In this document: positions 29,133 through 38,180 of the stretch, piece after piece
How positions within the stretch are numbered: the stretch's first letter is position 1
Layout: every line of letters starts with the position of its first letter
Source of the DNA: Cupriavidus numazuensis
GTDB lineage: Bacteria > Pseudomonadota > Gammaproteobacteria > Burkholderiales > Burkholderiaceae
Direction: 5' to 3'
Length of the DNA: 64,000 nucleotides
Assembly: GCF_905397435.1 (NCBI RefSeq)
Contig: NZ_CAJPVI010000039.1
Coordinates: forward strand, 1 to 64,000
Notes under the pieces: generated by a model
What the model was told of the DNA's origin: nothing
The model's database searches: none
What the model saw: only the letters and a program-made list of their open reading frames with translations
Translations under genes and position numbers: made by a program

Positions 29133-30160
29133 GCGACGCCATGACCGCTTCGACCGTGTCCGTTGACAGCGCCTATCCGCGCCTGCTTGCCGACGTTGGC
29201 GGCACCAACGTGCGGTTCGCGCTGGAAGCCGCGCCGATGCAGATCGGCACGGTGACCGCGCTCAAGGTGGCCGACTATCCGTCGCTCGAGGCGGCCATGC
29301 GGCACTACCTCGACGCGCAGTCTGCCTCGGGAGCCACGCTGCCGCTCCATGCCGCCATCGGCCTCGCCAACCCGGTCACGGGCGACCGGGTACGCCTGAC
29401 CAACCATGACTGGGCGTTTTCGATCGAGGCCACGCGGCAAGCGGTGGGATTGCAGACGCTCGTGGCCATCAACGATTTCACGTCGCTGGCGCTGGGCTTG
29501 CCTTACCTCGGCGCGAACGATCTCGTGCAGATCCGCCCCGGCGCACCCGTGGCCACTGCGCCGCGTGCTCTGGTCGGCCCCGGTACCGGCCTGGGCGTGT
29601 CGGGGCTGGTGCCGTCGCCGGGCGGCGCCGCCGTGGCACTCGCGGGGGAGGGCGGCCATATCGAACTGATGCCCGTGACCGACGACGAGTGGATCGCCTG
29701 GCGCGCCGCGCACGCGAGCCTCGGGCGGGTGTCGGCGGAGCGGTTGTTGTCGGGCATGGGCCTGTCGCATATCCATGCCGCGCTGTCCGCAGAAACGGGT
29801 ACGCTCCTGGACGTCCCGCTGACGCCGGAGCAGGTCACGACGGGAGCCTTGGCGCGCCACGATCCGCTCTGCGAGCGCACCATGGCCGTGTTTTTCGGCC
29901 TGCTGGGGTCGGTCGCGGCAGACATCGCGCTGGTGCTGGGCGCGCGTGGCGGCGTGTACTTGGGTGGCGGCATCCTGCCGCGCTTCGTGCCGGCGCTGCA
30001 AGCGTCGGCGTTCAATGCGCGCTTCGTGGCCAAGGGCCGCATGCAGGCCTTTCTCGACAAGCTGCCTGTCTACGTGATTACCGCGCGCTATCCCGCGCTG
30101 CCGGGCCTGGCGCGCGCGCTGGCCGATACGCTGCATCACGGCCGCCCACAGATCGGATAA
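29129..30160 (+). CDS. glk: Glucokinase
   Basis: A 343-residue proteobacterial Glk that phosphorylates glucose to feed zwf. The phosphate motif DVGGTNVRFAL, the catalytic INDFTSLALGL and GPGTGLGVSGLV are visible. It overlaps pgl by ATGA and the response regulator starts three bases after its stop. An exact inverted iteron lies within the gene (29788-29803) and is read as SAETGT. The protein otherwise looks intact. Confidence 0.94.
   Translation: MSDAMTASTVSVDSAYPRLLADVGGTNVRFALEAAPMQIGTVTALKVADYPSLEAAMRHYLDAQSASGATLPLHAAIGLANPVTGDRVRLTNHDWAFSIEATRQAVGLQTLVAINDFTSLALGLPYLGANDLVQIRPGAPVATAPRALVGPGTGLGVSGLVPSPGGAAVALAGEGGHIELMPVTDDEWIAWRAAHASLGRVSAERLLSGMGLSHIHAALSAETGTLLDVPLTPEQVTTGALARHDPLCERTMAVFFGLLGSVAADIALVLGARGGVYLGGGILPRFVPALQASAFNARFVAKGRMQAFLDKLPVYVITARYPALPGLARALADTLHHGRPQIG
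29788..29803 (-). repeat. Iteron inside the glk coding sequence
   Basis: CGCAGAAACGGGTACG, inverted, translated in the glk frame as part of LSAETGTL. It is the only dispersed copy found in the interior of a gene. Confidence 0.85.
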
Positions 30161-30163
30161 GAC

Positions 30164-30871
30164 ATGCGCGTGCTGCTGGTGGAAGACGATGCCATGATCG
30201 GCGACAGCGTGAAGCTTGCGCTGCGCCAGGAAGGGTTTGCCGTGGACTGGGTCCAGGATGGCGAGGCGGGCCTTGCCGCCGGCACGCCGACCGGCGGCTC
30301 GGGCAGCGCCGATGAAGGCGCGTGCTATGACCTGATCCTGCTCGATCTGGGGTTGCCGCGCCGCTCGGGGCTCGACGTATTGCGTGCCTTGCGCGCGCGC
30401 GGCGTGTCCACGCCGGTGCTGATCCTGACTGCCCGCGACGCGGTCGCGGACCGTGTGGCGGGACTCAATGCGGGTGCCGACGATTACCTGGTCAAGCCGT
30501 TCGACCTGCAGGAACTGGCCGCGCGCATGCACGCGCTCGCGCGCCGTGCCGAAGGGCGGGCCGAGCCGGTCCTCAGCTACGGCGCCATTTCGCTGAACCC
30601 GGCCACGCGCGAGGTCACGCTGAACGGCGAACCGGTGCACTTGTCCGCGCGCGAGTTCTCGCTGCTATCGGCGCTGATGGCGCGCCCGGGCAAGGTCTGG
30701 TCGGTCGCGCAGTTGCAGGAACGCCTGTACAGCTGGGATGACGAGGTGGGCAGCAATACGGTCGAGGTCTATATCCACGCGCTGCGCAAGAAGTTCGGTG
30801 CCGCGCTGATCCGCAATATCCGCGGCGTGGGCTATGTCGTGCCCCGGCTCGAAGAGGGGCACGGCAACTGA
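30164..30871 (+). CDS. OmpR-family response regulator
   Basis: A 235-residue DNA-binding response regulator of QseB/PmrA type. The receiver has the acidic pair in VEDD, the phospho-Asp in LILLDLGLPRRSG, and KPFDLQEL. A winged helix with EVYIHALRKKFG and IRNIRGVGYVV ends the protein. An unusual Gly/Ser-rich stretch (TPTGGSGSADEGAC) lies between the second helix and third strand of the receiver. It is embedded in the glucose operon and its stop overlaps the sensor gene start. Confidence 0.94.
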   Translation: MRVLLVEDDAMIGDSVKLALRQEGFAVDWVQDGEAGLAAGTPTGGSGSADEGACYDLILLDLGLPRRSGLDVLRALRARGVSTPVLILTARDAVADRVAGLNAGADDYLVKPFDLQELAARMHALARRAEGRAEPVLSYGAISLNPATREVTLNGEPVHLSAREFSLLSALMARPGKVWSVAQLQERLYSWDDEVGSNTVEVYIHALRKKFGAALIRNIRGVGYVVPRLEEGHGN

Positions 30872-32205
30872 TGCGTTCGATCCAGCGAACCCTGCTGTGG
30901 TGGCTTGCGGCCGGGCTGATGGCGGGCATTGCCATCGCGACCGTGCTGATCTACGGCCAGGCGCGGCAGGAGGCCAATGCACTGTTCGACTACCAGATGA
31001 AGCAGGTCGCGGCGGCGCTGCCGAGCCAGTTCGCTGACCCCGTGGCACCGCCGTTCCTGGTGGAGGGCGGGGCCGGCGTCGACCTGCTGCATGCCGATGA
31101 GGACGTGGTCATCCATATCTGGGACGGTTCCGGCCGCAGCCTGTACCTGTCTCACGCGCATCCGGCGCTGCCGGCGCGCGCGGAGCTCGGGTTCTCCAAC
31201 GTCACCACGGGCGAAGGCGAATGGCGCCTCTACAGCATGCAGCTGGGCCCCGCAGTCGTGCAGATCGCGCAGCCGATGAGTGCGCGACGCACGCTCGCGG
31301 CACGCATGGCGCTGCGCACCGTGGCGCCGCTGCTGCTCTTGCTGCCGCTGTTGGCCTGGCTGGTGTGGATGGCGGTGGGCCGTGGCCTGCGGCCGCTGCG
31401 CGAGATTGCCACCGAAGTCCGTGCGCGCGACGCGAATGCGCTCACGCCGCTGGCCGTGCGCCCGATGCCCGACGAGATCGCGCCGCTCAGCGACGCGCTC
31501 AACCAGCTGCTTGAGCGGCTCTCGCATGCCATCGACACCCAGCGCGCGTTCGTGGCCGACGCCGCGCACGCGCTGCGCACGCCGCTGACGGCGCTGCAGT
31601 TGCAGGCGCAACTGGTCGAGCGCGCGGAAGATCCGCAGGCGCGCCGCCAGGCAGTCGGCAACCTGCGACAGGGGCTAGAACGGCTGACCCATCTGGTGAC
31701 GCAACTGCTGACGCTCGCGCGCCAGGAGCCCGGTGCCGTGACGTTGACGCAGGAACCGCTGGACCTGCACGAGCTTGCCACCGGCGTTGTCGCCGACATG
31801 GCCCAGGCCGCGCTGGATCGTGAAATCGACCTCGGGCTCGATGCCGACAGCGTCCCGACTGTGCGCGTTCGCGGCGATACCGATGCGTTGCGCATCCTGC
31901 TGACCAACCTGATCGACAACGCGCTCGCCTACATCCCGCGCGGCAGCCGTGTCGACGTGCAGGTCAGGCAGGCGACGGATGGCCGCGCGGTCGAGCTTCT
32001 GGTCAGCGACAACGGGCCGGGCATTCCTGCCGCGGAGCGCGGGCGCGTGTTCGACCGCTTCTACCGCGTGCCCGAGGCGCCGACCGGCGGCAGCGGGCTC
32101 GGCCTGGCCATCGTGGCCGAGATTGCGCAGTCGCATGGCGCCCGCGTGTCGCTGGAAGACGCGGGCCCGGGACTGCGCGTGCGCGTGACGTTTCCCGCCG
32201 CCTGA
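30871..32205 (+). CDS. Sensor histidine kinase (partner of the preceding regulator)
   Basis: A 444-residue inner-membrane kinase. Membrane helices lie at about 10-31 and 148-170 and enclose a 115-residue periplasmic sensor. The H-box reads FVADAAHALRTPLTALQ, and the ATPase shows LIDNALAYIPRG, DNGPGIP and GGSGLGLAIV. It is of the QseC/TctE type. Its place after glk suggests it senses sugar or a metabolite linked to the Entner-Doudoroff route, which is inference from context. It converges on the dehydrogenase gene. Confidence 0.93.
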   Translation: MRSIQRTLLWWLAAGLMAGIAIATVLIYGQARQEANALFDYQMKQVAAALPSQFADPVAPPFLVEGGAGVDLLHADEDVVIHIWDGSGRSLYLSHAHPALPARAELGFSNVTTGEGEWRLYSMQLGPAVVQIAQPMSARRTLAARMALRTVAPLLLLLPLLAWLVWMAVGRGLRPLREIATEVRARDANALTPLAVRPMPDEIAPLSDALNQLLERLSHAIDTQRAFVADAAHALRTPLTALQLQAQLVERAEDPQARRQAVGNLRQGLERLTHLVTQLLTLARQEPGAVTLTQEPLDLHELATGVVADMAQAALDREIDLGLDADSVPTVRVRGDTDALRILLTNLIDNALAYIPRGSRVDVQVRQATDGRAVELLVSDNGPGIPAAERGRVFDRFYRVPEAPTGGSGLGLAIVAEIAQSHGARVSLEDAGPGLRVRVTFPAA

Positions 32206-32218
32206 GGGTGCGCGCCGC

Positions 32219-33151
32219 TCAGACCGGCGTGAGCAGCGGCTCGCCGGCAAAGTGGCGGCGGGCGTTCTCCAGGAACTGATCCACCGACGCCTGGATCGCC
32301 TCGGGCGACCAGCCGGCCATGTGCGGTGTCAGGACGACGTTCGGGCAGTCGAACAGCACCGTCGGTGGTGCCGGTTCGGTTTCGTAAACATCAAGGCCTG
32401 CACCACGAACCGTCCCCGCATGCAGTGCCTGCGCGAGCGCGGCGGTATCCACCACGCTGCCGCGCGCAATATTGACCAGAAAGCCCGCCGGACCCAGCGC
32501 CGCCAGCACGCCGGCATCGACGAGGTGGCGCGTGCCCGCGCCGCCAGGCGTGGCGATGACGAGATAGTCCGCCCACTGCGCCAGCGCGGTCACGCTGTCG
32601 AAATAGCGGTACGGCACCTCGGCGCGCGCCGTGCGGTTGTGGTAGCCGATCTCCAGATCGAACCCTTCGCCGCGCCGGGCAATGCGCCGCCCGATGGTGC
32701 CCAGCCCAACGATCCCCATGCGCTTGCCCGAGAAATTCGGGCTCAGCGGCAGCGTGTCGCGCCACTGGCCGGCGCGCGTGGCCTTGTCCAGTTGCGGGAC
32801 GGCGCGCACCGTGGCGAGCAGCAGTGCCATGGCATGGTCGGCCACGCAGCTGTCATTGGTGCCGGCACCATTGGCCACCGCAATGCCGCGCGCGCGGGCG
32901 TGGTCCAGCGCGATGTTCTCGTAGCCGGCGCCGAGTGCGCAGACCAGTTCCAGTTTCGGCATGGCGTCCATTTCCGCCGCGGTCAGGCCGATCGATCCGA
33001 TGGTGAGTACGGCCTGCGCCGAGGCGCCATGCGTGGCCACGGCGTCGGCGCGCGTGGTGGCATCGGGGCCGTAGTGCACCGTGAATCGCTCGCCGATGCT
33101 GGCGAGGTGTTGGGACGACATCGGGTTCAGGACAAGCAGGACGGGCTTCAT
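32219..33151 (-). CDS. D-isomer-specific 2-hydroxyacid dehydrogenase
   Basis: A 310-residue NAD(P)-dependent dehydrogenase of the glyoxylate/hydroxypyruvate reductase type. The Rossmann motif is GLGTIGRRIA. Catalytic residues appear in NIARGSVVD (Arg), DVYETEP (Glu) and LTPHMAGWS (His). The ATG at 33151 starts MKPVLLVLNPM and removes 11 doubtful residues. The substrate is uncertain, with glyoxylate, hydroxypyruvate or other 2-ketoacids possible. Confidence 0.9.
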   Translation of the reverse strand: MKPVLLVLNPMSSQHLASIGERFTVHYGPDATTRADAVATHGASAQAVLTIGSIGLTAAEMDAMPKLELVCALGAGYENIALDHARARGIAVANGAGTNDSCVADHAMALLLATVRAVPQLDKATRAGQWRDTLPLSPNFSGKRMGIVGLGTIGRRIARRGEGFDLEIGYHNRTARAEVPYRYFDSVTALAQWADYLVIATPGGAGTRHLVDAGVLAALGPAGFLVNIARGSVVDTAALAQALHAGTVRGAGLDVYETEPAPPTVLFDCPNVVLTPHMAGWSPEAIQASVDQFLENARRHFAGEPLLTPV

Positions 33152-33258
33152 GACGGGAAACTGCGGAAGGACGTGCCGCGGCAATGCGTGCGGCTAACAG
33201 GGAAAGGAGCGCACATTCTATCGCCGGGGCACGGCCTGCGCAGGCACACGGATGCGTA

Positions 33259-33432
33259 CGCAGAAACGGGTACGCTTTGCCTGTTCGCAGAAATGGGTAC
33301 GCCCGCAGAAATGGGTACGCTTTGGCTCCGGCGCGCCTGCGAAATGCGGCATTTCAGCGCCCCGGACCGACAATCAGCGGCGGAAATCAGGGCTGCCGCA
33401 GGCATGCCGCCAGGCACGCAGAAATGGGTACG
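33259..33432 (-). repeat. Cluster of four dispersed iterons
   Basis: Inverted copies at 33259-33274, 33286-33301, 33304-33319 and 33417-33432. Three of them are followed by CTTT(T/G), the mirror of the AAAG flank. They fill the gap between the divergent dehydrogenase and yccF genes, about 21 kb from the origin field. Confidence 0.88.
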
Positions 33433-33485
33433 CTTTTGCCGGCGCGTATCATCGTGCTCTCTTCTACTCTTCCCGGAATCCCTGC

Positions 33486-33941
33486 ATGCGCGCGATCGGC
33501 AATTTCCTCTGGTTCATCCTTGGCGGTGTCTTCATGGGCCTGGCCTGGTGGCTGGCGGGGCTGCTCGCGTTCTGCTCGATCGTCGGTATCCCGTGGGGCA
33601 AGGCGTGCTTCGTGATCGGCAGCTTCACGTTCTTCCCGTTCGGCAAGCAGGCGATCAGCCGGCGCGAACTGAACCAGCGCGACGACATCGGCACGGGCGC
33701 GCTCGGCATGGTCGGCAATGTGCTGTGGTTCGTCTTTGCGGGCATCTGGCTCGCGATCGGCCACGTGATGTCGGCCATCGCGTGCTTCGTGACCATCATC
33801 GGCATTCCGTTCGCGATCCAGCACCTGAAGCTGGCCGGTATCGCGCTCGCGCCGATCGGCCAGACGGTGGTGAGCAATGAGGTAGCGGAAGCCGCGCGGC
33901 GCGAAACAGCGCGCGGAGAGGTAAACAGTCTGAGGCGTTAA
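33486..33941 (+). CDS. yccF: YccF-family inner-membrane protein
   Basis: A 151-residue protein with two similar halves, each with a GIP(W/F) turn (IVGIPWGKACFVIGSFTFFP and TIIGIPFAIQHLKLAGIALAP) and several membrane helices. This is the YccF (DUF307) pattern. The function is unknown. The ATG at 33486 starts MRAIGNFLWFILGG, and the upstream frame runs through iterons and is not translated sequence. Its stop overlaps the end of the convergent MarR gene. Confidence 0.85.
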   Translation: MRAIGNFLWFILGGVFMGLAWWLAGLLAFCSIVGIPWGKACFVIGSFTFFPFGKQAISRRELNQRDDIGTGALGMVGNVLWFVFAGIWLAIGHVMSAIACFVTIIGIPFAIQHLKLAGIALAPIGQTVVSNEVAEAARRETARGEVNSLRR

Positions 33942-34396
33942 GCGTCGTCGGAAAGCTCGTCGCGGGTAGCGTGGGCGACGAGCCGGTCCAACAGGCTGCC
34001 CAGCACTTCTCGTTCCTGCTCGCTCAGGCAGCCGAAGATCTCTTCATTGCGCCGGGCGATCATCGCGATGGCCTGCCGGTACAGCGGCTTGCCCTGCGGC
34101 GTCAGCGCGAGCACCACGCCGCGCCCGTCGGCTTCGCTTGCCGATTTGCTGACCAGCCCGCGTTCCACCAACGCCTGTGCCGAACGGCTGGCCTGGCCCT
34201 TGGTCAGGTTGGCCTTCTGCGCGAGCGCGTTGACCGACAGCGGCGCAAACGCGCCAATCGCGGCCAGGCAACGGCCTTCGCTGAGCAGCAGGCCGCATTG
34301 CTCGAGGTACGCGTAGGCGCTGTCCTTGTCACTGAGCTTGTTGACCTGGTGCAGGCGGTAGGTCAGGAACTGGTCCAGGCGGGGCAGGGCTTTCAT
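33938..34396 (-). CDS. MarR family transcriptional regulator
   Basis: A 152-residue winged-helix repressor. The core reads LSVNALAQKANLTKGQASRS, followed by VERGLVSKSASEADGRGVVLALTPQG with the wing. It lies next to the DUF2783 and monooxygenase genes on the same strand. It is the likely reader of the twin dyads at 36278-36324, and an aromatic ligand is plausible. Confidence 0.9.
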   Translation of the reverse strand: MKALPRLDQFLTYRLHQVNKLSDKDSAYAYLEQCGLLLSEGRCLAAIGAFAPLSVNALAQKANLTKGQASRSAQALVERGLVSKSASEADGRGVVLALTPQGKPLYRQAIAMIARRNEEIFGCLSEQEREVLGSLLDRLVAHATRDELSDDA

Positions 34397-34423
34397 GTCG
34401 GATCCGTGCGGAGAACCGGAACT

Positions 34424-34597
34424 TTACACCCGCGCCTCGGCCGTTTCGATCAGGGCGAGCACGGGGGCCAGCGCGTCCTGCCGGCTCATCAGGCCCAGGC
34501 AGACCATGGCGAGCAGCAGCGGCGTCTTGTCCTGGCCGACCCGGGCCATGGTTTCGCACAGGCGCGTGTAGGCGAGATCGAGTTCGTCAGCTTGCAT
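34424..34597 (-). CDS. DUF2783-like small protein
   Basis: A 57-residue protein starting MQADELDLAYTRLCETMARV, with MVCLGLMSRQDALAPVLALI near the end. Length, the YTRLC segment and position beside an aromatic-type flavin monooxygenase fit DUF2783. The function is unknown. It overlaps the 3' end of the monooxygenase gene by 11 bases, so translation is coupled. Confidence 0.75.
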   Translation of the reverse strand: MQADELDLAYTRLCETMARVGQDKTPLLLAMVCLGLMSRQDALAPVLALIETAEARV

Positions 34598-36260
34598 GGC
34601 GGGCTCCGTCAGCAGGGGTTTGCAGGAAAGGGGCGAGGACGCTGCGGACCTGGTCCGGTTGCGGCGCGCGCCAGCGTGCCAGGACATAGCCGTCCGGACG
34701 GACCACGTACAGCGTGCCCGGCTGTGCGCCATAGCGCTGGAAGGCCTGCCCGTCGGGATCGACCAGCGTCCCTTCCTGAGGCGTACTGCCAGCGGGATGG
34801 ATGGCGAGCAGCTGCACGTTCGCGGCGTGCGCCTGCGCCAAGGCGGCGATGTCTGCCGGCACGCTGCCGCCAAACCACAGCAGCGTGAAGCGATGGCCGA
34901 AGCTGGCGGTCAGGTGTCCGCCGTCCACGCGGGCTTCCGGCGCAGGCATGCCCGGCGCCGCAGCGGCGCACTCGCCGCCAAAGTCCGAGGGGCCGTTCAG
35001 CGCCGAGTCCGCATACGCGATCGGCGCCGACTGACGCGGATTGATCAGCGAGCGCACGCCCGGCTCATCGAGCGCCAGGCGCAGCGTGGCCTGGCGCATC
35101 AGCTCGAAGGCGAAGTTCGGCGGTGCCATGAACTCCGTGCTCTTGGCACCGTATGCGATGTTCTGGCGCGTGGCGTGCACGCGCTCCGTGGAATAGCTGT
35201 CGAGCAGGCTGGCATCGGCGCGGCCCTGGAGGACCCACGCAAGCTTCCACGCCAGGTTACCCGCATCGTCGAGGCCGGAGTTGAGGCCGCGCACACCGAA
35301 GATCGGCACCAGGTGTGCCGCGTCGCCCGCAAACAGCACGCGCCCGTGCCGGTATGCATCGAGCGTCAGGCACTTGGCGTTGTAGATCGAGATCCACAGC
35401 GGTTCCCACGGTTCGGTCTCGCCGATCATGTCGAGATGGCTCTGCACGCGGGGCAGCACGTTCTCTGGCTTGACGGCTTCGACCGGGTCCTCGTCGTCGC
35501 GGATCTGGTAGTCGATGCGCCAGACGTCGTCGGGCTGGCGGTGCATCAGGATGGTCGAGCCCGGGTTTGACGGCGGATCGAACCACGCCAGCCGCTCCAC
35601 GTCGCGCTGCGTCTTCTGCACGATGTCGACGATCACATAGCGGCCTTCGTACTGCGTGCCTTCCATGCGCAGGCCGAGCTGTTCGCGCACGGTGCTGCGG
35701 CCGCCGTCGCAGGCGACGAGCCACTGCGCGCGGACCTCTTGCGTGCCCTGCGCGGTTTCGATGTTCACGCTGACGCCGTCCGCCTCGTGGCGCACGGCGG
35801 TGACGCGCGCATTGAAGCGCACATCGGCAAGCGGCCCGCATGCAAGCGCGGCCTGGTGCGCGAACGCTTCCAGGTAGTACTGCTGGATGTTGACCATCGG
35901 CGCGAAGCGTTCGCCGGGTTCGCTCGGCATGCGGAAATGCAGCACCTCGGCATCGCGGTAGTAGCTGCGCCCGCCCACCCACGGCAGGCCCTTGTCGACC
36001 GTGGCCTGGTCCGCGCCGACCCAGCCGAGGATCTCCAGCGAACGGCGTGACATGCAGATCGCACGGCTACCCGCGCAGTACCCGTCATCGGCCTCGATCA
36101 CGAGCGAGGCGATGCCCTGGCGCGCGAGCAGGGCGCTCAGCGCCAGGCCGACCGGGCCACCGCCGGCGATCAGGACAGGAACCTCGGACGGCCATGGCCG
36201 CGCGTCGGCGACGGGCGGCACGGGCAGCGCCGCGGAGGCGGGGGCGGAACGATCTGACAT
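34587..36260 (-). CDS. FAD-dependent aromatic monooxygenase (PheA/MhpA-type)
   Basis: A 557-residue class A flavoprotein hydroxylase. The FAD site is LIAGGGPVGLALSALLARQG, the DG motif is VACDGGRSTVREQLG, and GRVLFAGDAAHLVPIFGVRG completes the FAD binding. A C-terminal thioredoxin-like domain is suggested by length and by the MhpA/phenol hydroxylase group. The ATG at 36260 follows GAGG. The substrate is probably a phenolic or hydroxyaryl acid. It is divergent from an OPT transporter, with MarR-type dyads between the genes. Confidence 0.88.
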   Translation of the reverse strand: MSDRSAPASAALPVPPVADARPWPSEVPVLIAGGGPVGLALSALLARQGIASLVIEADDGYCAGSRAICMSRRSLEILGWVGADQATVDKGLPWVGGRSYYRDAEVLHFRMPSEPGERFAPMVNIQQYYLEAFAHQAALACGPLADVRFNARVTAVRHEADGVSVNIETAQGTQEVRAQWLVACDGGRSTVREQLGLRMEGTQYEGRYVIVDIVQKTQRDVERLAWFDPPSNPGSTILMHRQPDDVWRIDYQIRDDEDPVEAVKPENVLPRVQSHLDMIGETEPWEPLWISIYNAKCLTLDAYRHGRVLFAGDAAHLVPIFGVRGLNSGLDDAGNLAWKLAWVLQGRADASLLDSYSTERVHATRQNIAYGAKSTEFMAPPNFAFELMRQATLRLALDEPGVRSLINPRQSAPIAYADSALNGPSDFGGECAAAAPGMPAPEARVDGGHLTASFGHRFTLLWFGGSVPADIAALAQAHAANVQLLAIHPAGSTPQEGTLVDPDGQAFQRYGAQPGTLYVVRPDGYVLARWRAPQPDQVRSVLAPFLQTPADGARHAS

Positions 36261-36277
36261 GGACAACCTCGGCAATG

Positions 36278-36324
36278 TAGTTGTGTGCGCAACTATATCG
36301 GCATAATAGTTGCGCACGAAACTA
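36278..36324. promoter_or_regulatory. Twin MarR-type operators
   Basis: Two 18-bp dyads, TAGTTGTGTGCGCAACTA (36278-36295) and TAGTTGCGCACGAAACTA (36307-36324), lie 29 bases apart between the divergent monooxygenase and OPT transporter genes. The inner T(T/G)GCGCAC element is typical of MarR sites. Binding by the nearby MarR regulator is inferred. Confidence 0.75.
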
Positions 36325-36398
36325 GCGTAAACCCCTGCGTTCGATACTCTCGCCTATGCTTTGCAGGAAGCACTTCTCCGGCTCATTGTCTGCCTGCC

Positions 36399-38180
36399 AT
36401 GCCATCTGTTCCGTCCGAAGCCGCACCTCGCCTGCATTGGCTGCCCGCGCCCGGGAGCTGGCAGTACCACGTGCTGCTTGGTGCGGCGGGCATGCTTGTG
36501 CTCGGCCCGCTGGGCGGAATCGCCGCGGCGTACATGAACTTCTCGCTCGGCTTCTTCGTGGGCGGGCAGGTGCTGGCCGGGATACTTGGCTCGGTGGTGA
36601 CATGCGGCTATGGCGCATCCGGCCGGCACGGCGCCAACTACATCCAGACCGCGGCCGCGTCGGTGGCCGGCATGGGCGGCATGGCCGTGGTGATCCAGGC
36701 GATGAGCTGGCTCGGGCTCGCGCAGCCGCCGCTGTGGCAGCTCGTGGGGTACATGCTGTGCATCGGCATGTATGGCGTCGGCGTCGGCATGCTGTACACG
36801 CCGCTGCTGGTCGACCGCATGCAGCTGACGTTTCCGTCGGGCCTGGCGGTCGCCAATATCCTGCGCGCGCTGACCGATCCGCTGCTGCTGCGCCGCTCGG
36901 TGTCGCGGCTTGCGGGCGGCATGGCGGTGGGGCTTGTGAGCGGGCTCTGGTTGTCCAGGCTCGCACCGCTGGCCGCGCTCGATATCTCGGCATCGACCTT
37001 CGGCGCCGGGATGATCGTCAGCGCGCGCATCGGCATTGCCGCGCTGAGCGGTGGCCTGGCAGGCTGGGTGATGACGCCGTATTTCGTCTCGATCGGCTGG
37101 CTTGCGCCGGGCGACCCGTACCGCAAGATCACGTTCCTGATTGCGCTGGGCATGATCGTGGGCGCGGCAGTGGTCGACGTCTCTTTGCTGGCCGCACGTG
37201 CATGGCGGCAGTGGCGTACCCGCGCAGCGCCCGCGGCAGCCCGTGTCGACGGGCCCGGCTTGCGCTGGGTTGCGGCGTGGGTGGTGCTGTGGGGCGCGGC
37301 CGTGGTCGCGGCGGGCGTCGCGTGGTTCGGGCAGCCGGTCGGCTACCAGCTGATGGCGGTGCTGCTCGTGCTGGTGTTCGCGCTCGTCAACGGCATTTCG
37401 GTGGGCATGGTCGACCAGAACCCGATCTCGTCGGCGTTCGTGCTGTGCGTGATCCTGATGGCGGCGGCCGGGCTGCGTGCGCCGCACGTCGGCCTGATCG
37501 CCGCGACGGTGCTGCTGGTGTCCACTGCCGAGGCGTGCGACATGCAGCAGGACCGCTCCACGGGCTGGCGCCTTGGCAGCAGCCGCGTGGTGCAGTTCGG
37601 CTATCAGGTGGCGGGGATCATCGTCGGGGCGCTGCTCGCGGTCGCGCTCGCGCGGCTGTTCATGCAGGCGTATCCGGTGCTGGCACTGGACCAGACCACG
37701 CTGACGGCCGACCAGCAGCCGGCGCGCTGGACATCGGCGATGACCTACAAGATCGTTGGCGTGCTGCGCGGACTGGCCGAGTCGCGCGGCTATCAGCATC
37801 TGGCCGTCATCCTCGGCGTGGCGATTGGCCTGGTGACCGAAGTGCTGCGCAAGGCGCTGCGCGCGCATGACGGCTACGTGCATTTTGCCCAATCCGGTCG
37901 AACGGGCAGGGTGCTGGATTTCGCGCTGGACGCCGTCTTGCTGCCTTCGCCGTATGCATCGTCGTTCGGTGGCTTCGTCAACCTGCCCGCCGCGGCATGG
38001 ATGGCGGCCGGCGGCATCGTGGCCGGTCTGACCGAGGGGTTCGGCGCGCGTCGCCCAAGCCGTTCCCTGCCGGAGGACATGAGCACCCCATCGCTGATTG
38101 GCGGCGGCATGATCGCCGGCGACGCGCTGGCCGCGCTGGCCATCGGCATGGCAGGGCTGTTGGCCGTCACACGCGGCTGA
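36399..38180 (+). CDS. OPT family oligopeptide/metal-chelate transporter
   Basis: A 593-residue polytopic protein with about fifteen membrane segments. Family motifs include LTFPSGLAVANILRALTDP near residue 140 and a late DMSTPSLIGGGMIAGDAL. The ATG at 36399 starts MPSVPSEAAPRLHW, though no clear ribosome-binding site is seen and a longer frame exists to 36285. Substrates of bacterial OPT proteins are often peptides or chelates and cannot be told here. It shares a control region with the monooxygenase. Confidence 0.85.
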   Translation: MPSVPSEAAPRLHWLPAPGSWQYHVLLGAAGMLVLGPLGGIAAAYMNFSLGFFVGGQVLAGILGSVVTCGYGASGRHGANYIQTAAASVAGMGGMAVVIQAMSWLGLAQPPLWQLVGYMLCIGMYGVGVGMLYTPLLVDRMQLTFPSGLAVANILRALTDPLLLRRSVSRLAGGMAVGLVSGLWLSRLAPLAALDISASTFGAGMIVSARIGIAALSGGLAGWVMTPYFVSIGWLAPGDPYRKITFLIALGMIVGAAVVDVSLLAARAWRQWRTRAAPAAARVDGPGLRWVAAWVVLWGAAVVAAGVAWFGQPVGYQLMAVLLVLVFALVNGISVGMVDQNPISSAFVLCVILMAAAGLRAPHVGLIAATVLLVSTAEACDMQQDRSTGWRLGSSRVVQFGYQVAGIIVGALLAVALARLFMQAYPVLALDQTTLTADQQPARWTSAMTYKIVGVLRGLAESRGYQHLAVILGVAIGLVTEVLRKALRAHDGYVHFAQSGRTGRVLDFALDAVLLPSPYASSFGGFVNLPAAAWMAAGGIVAGLTEGFGARRPSRSLPEDMSTPSLIGGGMIAGDALAALAIGMAGLLAVTRG

